A DNA stretch of 64,000 nucleotides from Meconema thalassinum. Taxonomy: Eukaryota; Arthropoda; Insecta; Orthoptera; Tettigoniidae. The stretch lies in contig OX336397.1 in the NCBI GenBank assembly GCA_946902985.2, forward strand, positions 187,926,813-187,990,812. The letters run 5' to 3'. A model generated the notes under the pieces. That model did no database searches. It saw nothing but the letters and a program-made list of their open reading frames with translations, and was not told the DNA's origin. The position numbers and the translations under genes are program-made. How positions within the stretch are numbered: the first letter of the stretch is position 1; each line of letters opens with the position of its first letter. Positions 63,101 through 64,000 of the stretch are shown here, one piece after another.

Positions 63101-64000
63101 GTATGGCTGGGCATCTTATATTCAGAGCGGGCCCTAGCAAGGTCTCTAGGGGGTGTGAGAGCTAATTGTGGCGCCCCCTCGTCTGTATGGCCGGGCATCT
63201 TATATTCAGAGGGGGCCCTAGCAAGATTTCCAGATGGTGCGAGAGCTCATTGTGGCGCACTCTCAACTGTATGGCTGGGCATCTTATATTCAGAGGGGGC
63301 CCTAGCATGGTCTCTAGGGGGTGTGAGAACTCATTGTGGCGCCCCCACCGCTGTATAACTGGGCATCTTATATTCAGAGGGGGCCCTAGCAAGGTTTCCA
63401 GGAGGTGCGAGAGCTCATTGTGGTGCCCCCTCCCCTGTATGGCTGGGCATCTTATATTCAGAGGCGGCCCTAGCAGGGTTTCCAGGAGGTGCGAGAGTTC
63501 ATTGTGGTGCCCCCTCCCCTGTTTGGCTGGGCATCTTATATTCAGAGGGGGCCCTAGCAAGGCTTCTAGCATTTGCGAGAGTTCATTGTGGTGCCCCCTC
63601 CCCTGTATGGCTGGGCATCTTATATTCAGAGGGGGCCCTAGCAAGGTTCCCAGGAGGTGCGAGAGCTCATTGTGGTGCCCCCTCCCCTGTATGGCTGGGC
63701 ATCTTATATTCAGAGGGGGCCCTAGCAAGGTCTCTAGGGAGTGTGAGAGCTCATCGTGGCGCCACCTCGTCTGTATGGCCGGGCATTTTATATTCAGAGG
63801 GGAACCTAGCAAGGTTTCCAGGATGTGCGAGAGCTCATTGTGGTGCCCCCTCCCCTGTATGGCTGGGCATCTTATATTCAGAAGGGGCCCTAGCAAGGTC
63901 TCTAGGGGGTGTGAGAGCTCATTGTGGTGCCCCCTCCCCTGTATGGCTGGGCATCATATATTCAGAGGCGGCCCTAGCAAGGTTTCCAGGGGGTGTGAGA
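60106..64000 (+). repeat. Higher-order unit U10, cut by window end
   Basis: The first kilobase matches U9 (offset 13,278-13,280). After a switch somewhere between 61,030 and 61,211 it matches U8 at an offset of 21,689 to the window end, including the AGCCCACTCTGG variant (61,230 and 39,541) and the TATATCCACACGG monomer (62,532). The array continues past base 64,000. Confidence 0.85.
60189..61046 (+). repeat. Poly-G/TTACTC cluster of U10
   Basis: Full-length cluster with the longest G-tract of the window, 60537-60552 (16). The others are 60364-60376 (13), about 60,797-60,803 (7) and 60965-60975 (11). Confidence 0.9.

Larger units (their letters stand above)
1..64000 (+). repeat. 84-bp satellite array, spans whole window
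   Basis: Direct reading shows a unit starting TTTCCAGGAGGTGCGAG recurring every 84 bp from the first base to the last, about 761 copies, all in the same orientation. The best conserved parts are GCGAGAGCTC (13-22), CCCCCTCCCC (32-41), TATGGCTGGGCATCTTATAT (44-63) and GGGGGCCCTAG (69-79). Length variants of 82, 83, 86 and 89 bp occur. No mobile element, simple-sequence block or unique DNA interrupts it, so no stretch over 300 bases holds anything else. Changes at CG dinucleotides are common (GTGCGAG/GTGTGAG, GGCGCC/GGTGCC). The family was not recognised and no function can be read from the sequence. Confidence 0.98.

Noticed and set aside
1..64000. C2H2 zinc-finger array, because the 84-bp period equals the 28-residue zinc-finger unit
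   Set aside because: None of the open frames shows the Cys-x2-4-Cys and His-x3-5-His spacing or a TGEKP-like linker. The match in length is coincidental.
1..64000. CRISPR array
   Set aside because: Repeats abut directly and there are no unique spacers. Variation is by substitution within monomers and no cas genes are present.
1..64000. CENP-B box in the monomer
   Set aside because: No monomer I inspected has TTCG followed by the required A and CGGG at the right spacing. The closest, GGTTCGAGAGCTCATGG in GACCGGGG monomers, lacks the CGGG half.
1..64000. Transposable element or viral insertion
   Set aside because: No stretch departs from the 84-bp monomer long enough to hold an insertion, and no terminal repeats or target-site duplications are seen.

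Overview
The whole window is one uninterrupted satellite DNA array. A GC-rich monomer of about 84 bp (consensus about 58% G+C) is repeated head-to-tail about 761 times, always in the same orientation. The array runs off both ends of the window. I see no unique sequence, transposable element, RNA gene, CRISPR array or credible protein gene. The organism is eukaryotic. Repeated CG to TG/CA differences between copies suggest a genome with CpG methylation, such as a vertebrate, but I do not recognise the family and cannot name the species.

Monomer landmarks, numbered from TTTCC: GCGAGAGCTC at 13-22, GCCCCCTC at 31-38, an AT-rich TTATATT patch at 58-64, GAGGGGGCCCTAG at 67-79. Because 84 = 3 x 28, any frame without a stop in one monomer stays open through many. 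This gives reading frames of up to 621 codons on both strands, which are almost certainly not genes. Frequent 1-5 nt length changes (82-, 83-, 86- and 89-bp monomers) break every frame.

The array is organised on several scales. Recognisable monomer types (poly-G/TTACTC, CTTCTAG, TCTCTAG, GATTTCCAGATGG, CTGATTGAGG, GACCGGGG, TATAAAA and others) recur in fixed orders. A boundary monomer carrying GTAAGGCTGGG and a shortened GAGAGGCCC, followed by a poly-G cluster, divides the window into units: U1 1-5553, U2 5554-9763, U3 9764-15984 (atypical start), U4 15985-22291, U5 22292-25576, U6 25577-33636, U7 33637-38766, U8 38767-46827, U9 46828-60105, U10 60106-64000 (cut by the window end). U6+U7 and U8 plus the start of U9 form a near-identical repeat with a period of about 13.19 kb. 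U5 looks like U4 with a 3.02-kb deletion. U9 is the longest and contains a 4,363-bp duplication, a 670-bp tandem duplication and a 504-bp six-monomer repeat.

The pattern fits repeated unequal exchange and gene conversion. A centromeric, pericentromeric, subtelomeric or macrosatellite location is possible but cannot be decided from this sequence. The features of most functional interest are an 8-bp inverted repeat in every monomer, 14 monomers with a TATAAAA element downstream of a C-rich box, and G-tracts of variable length confined to one monomer type.
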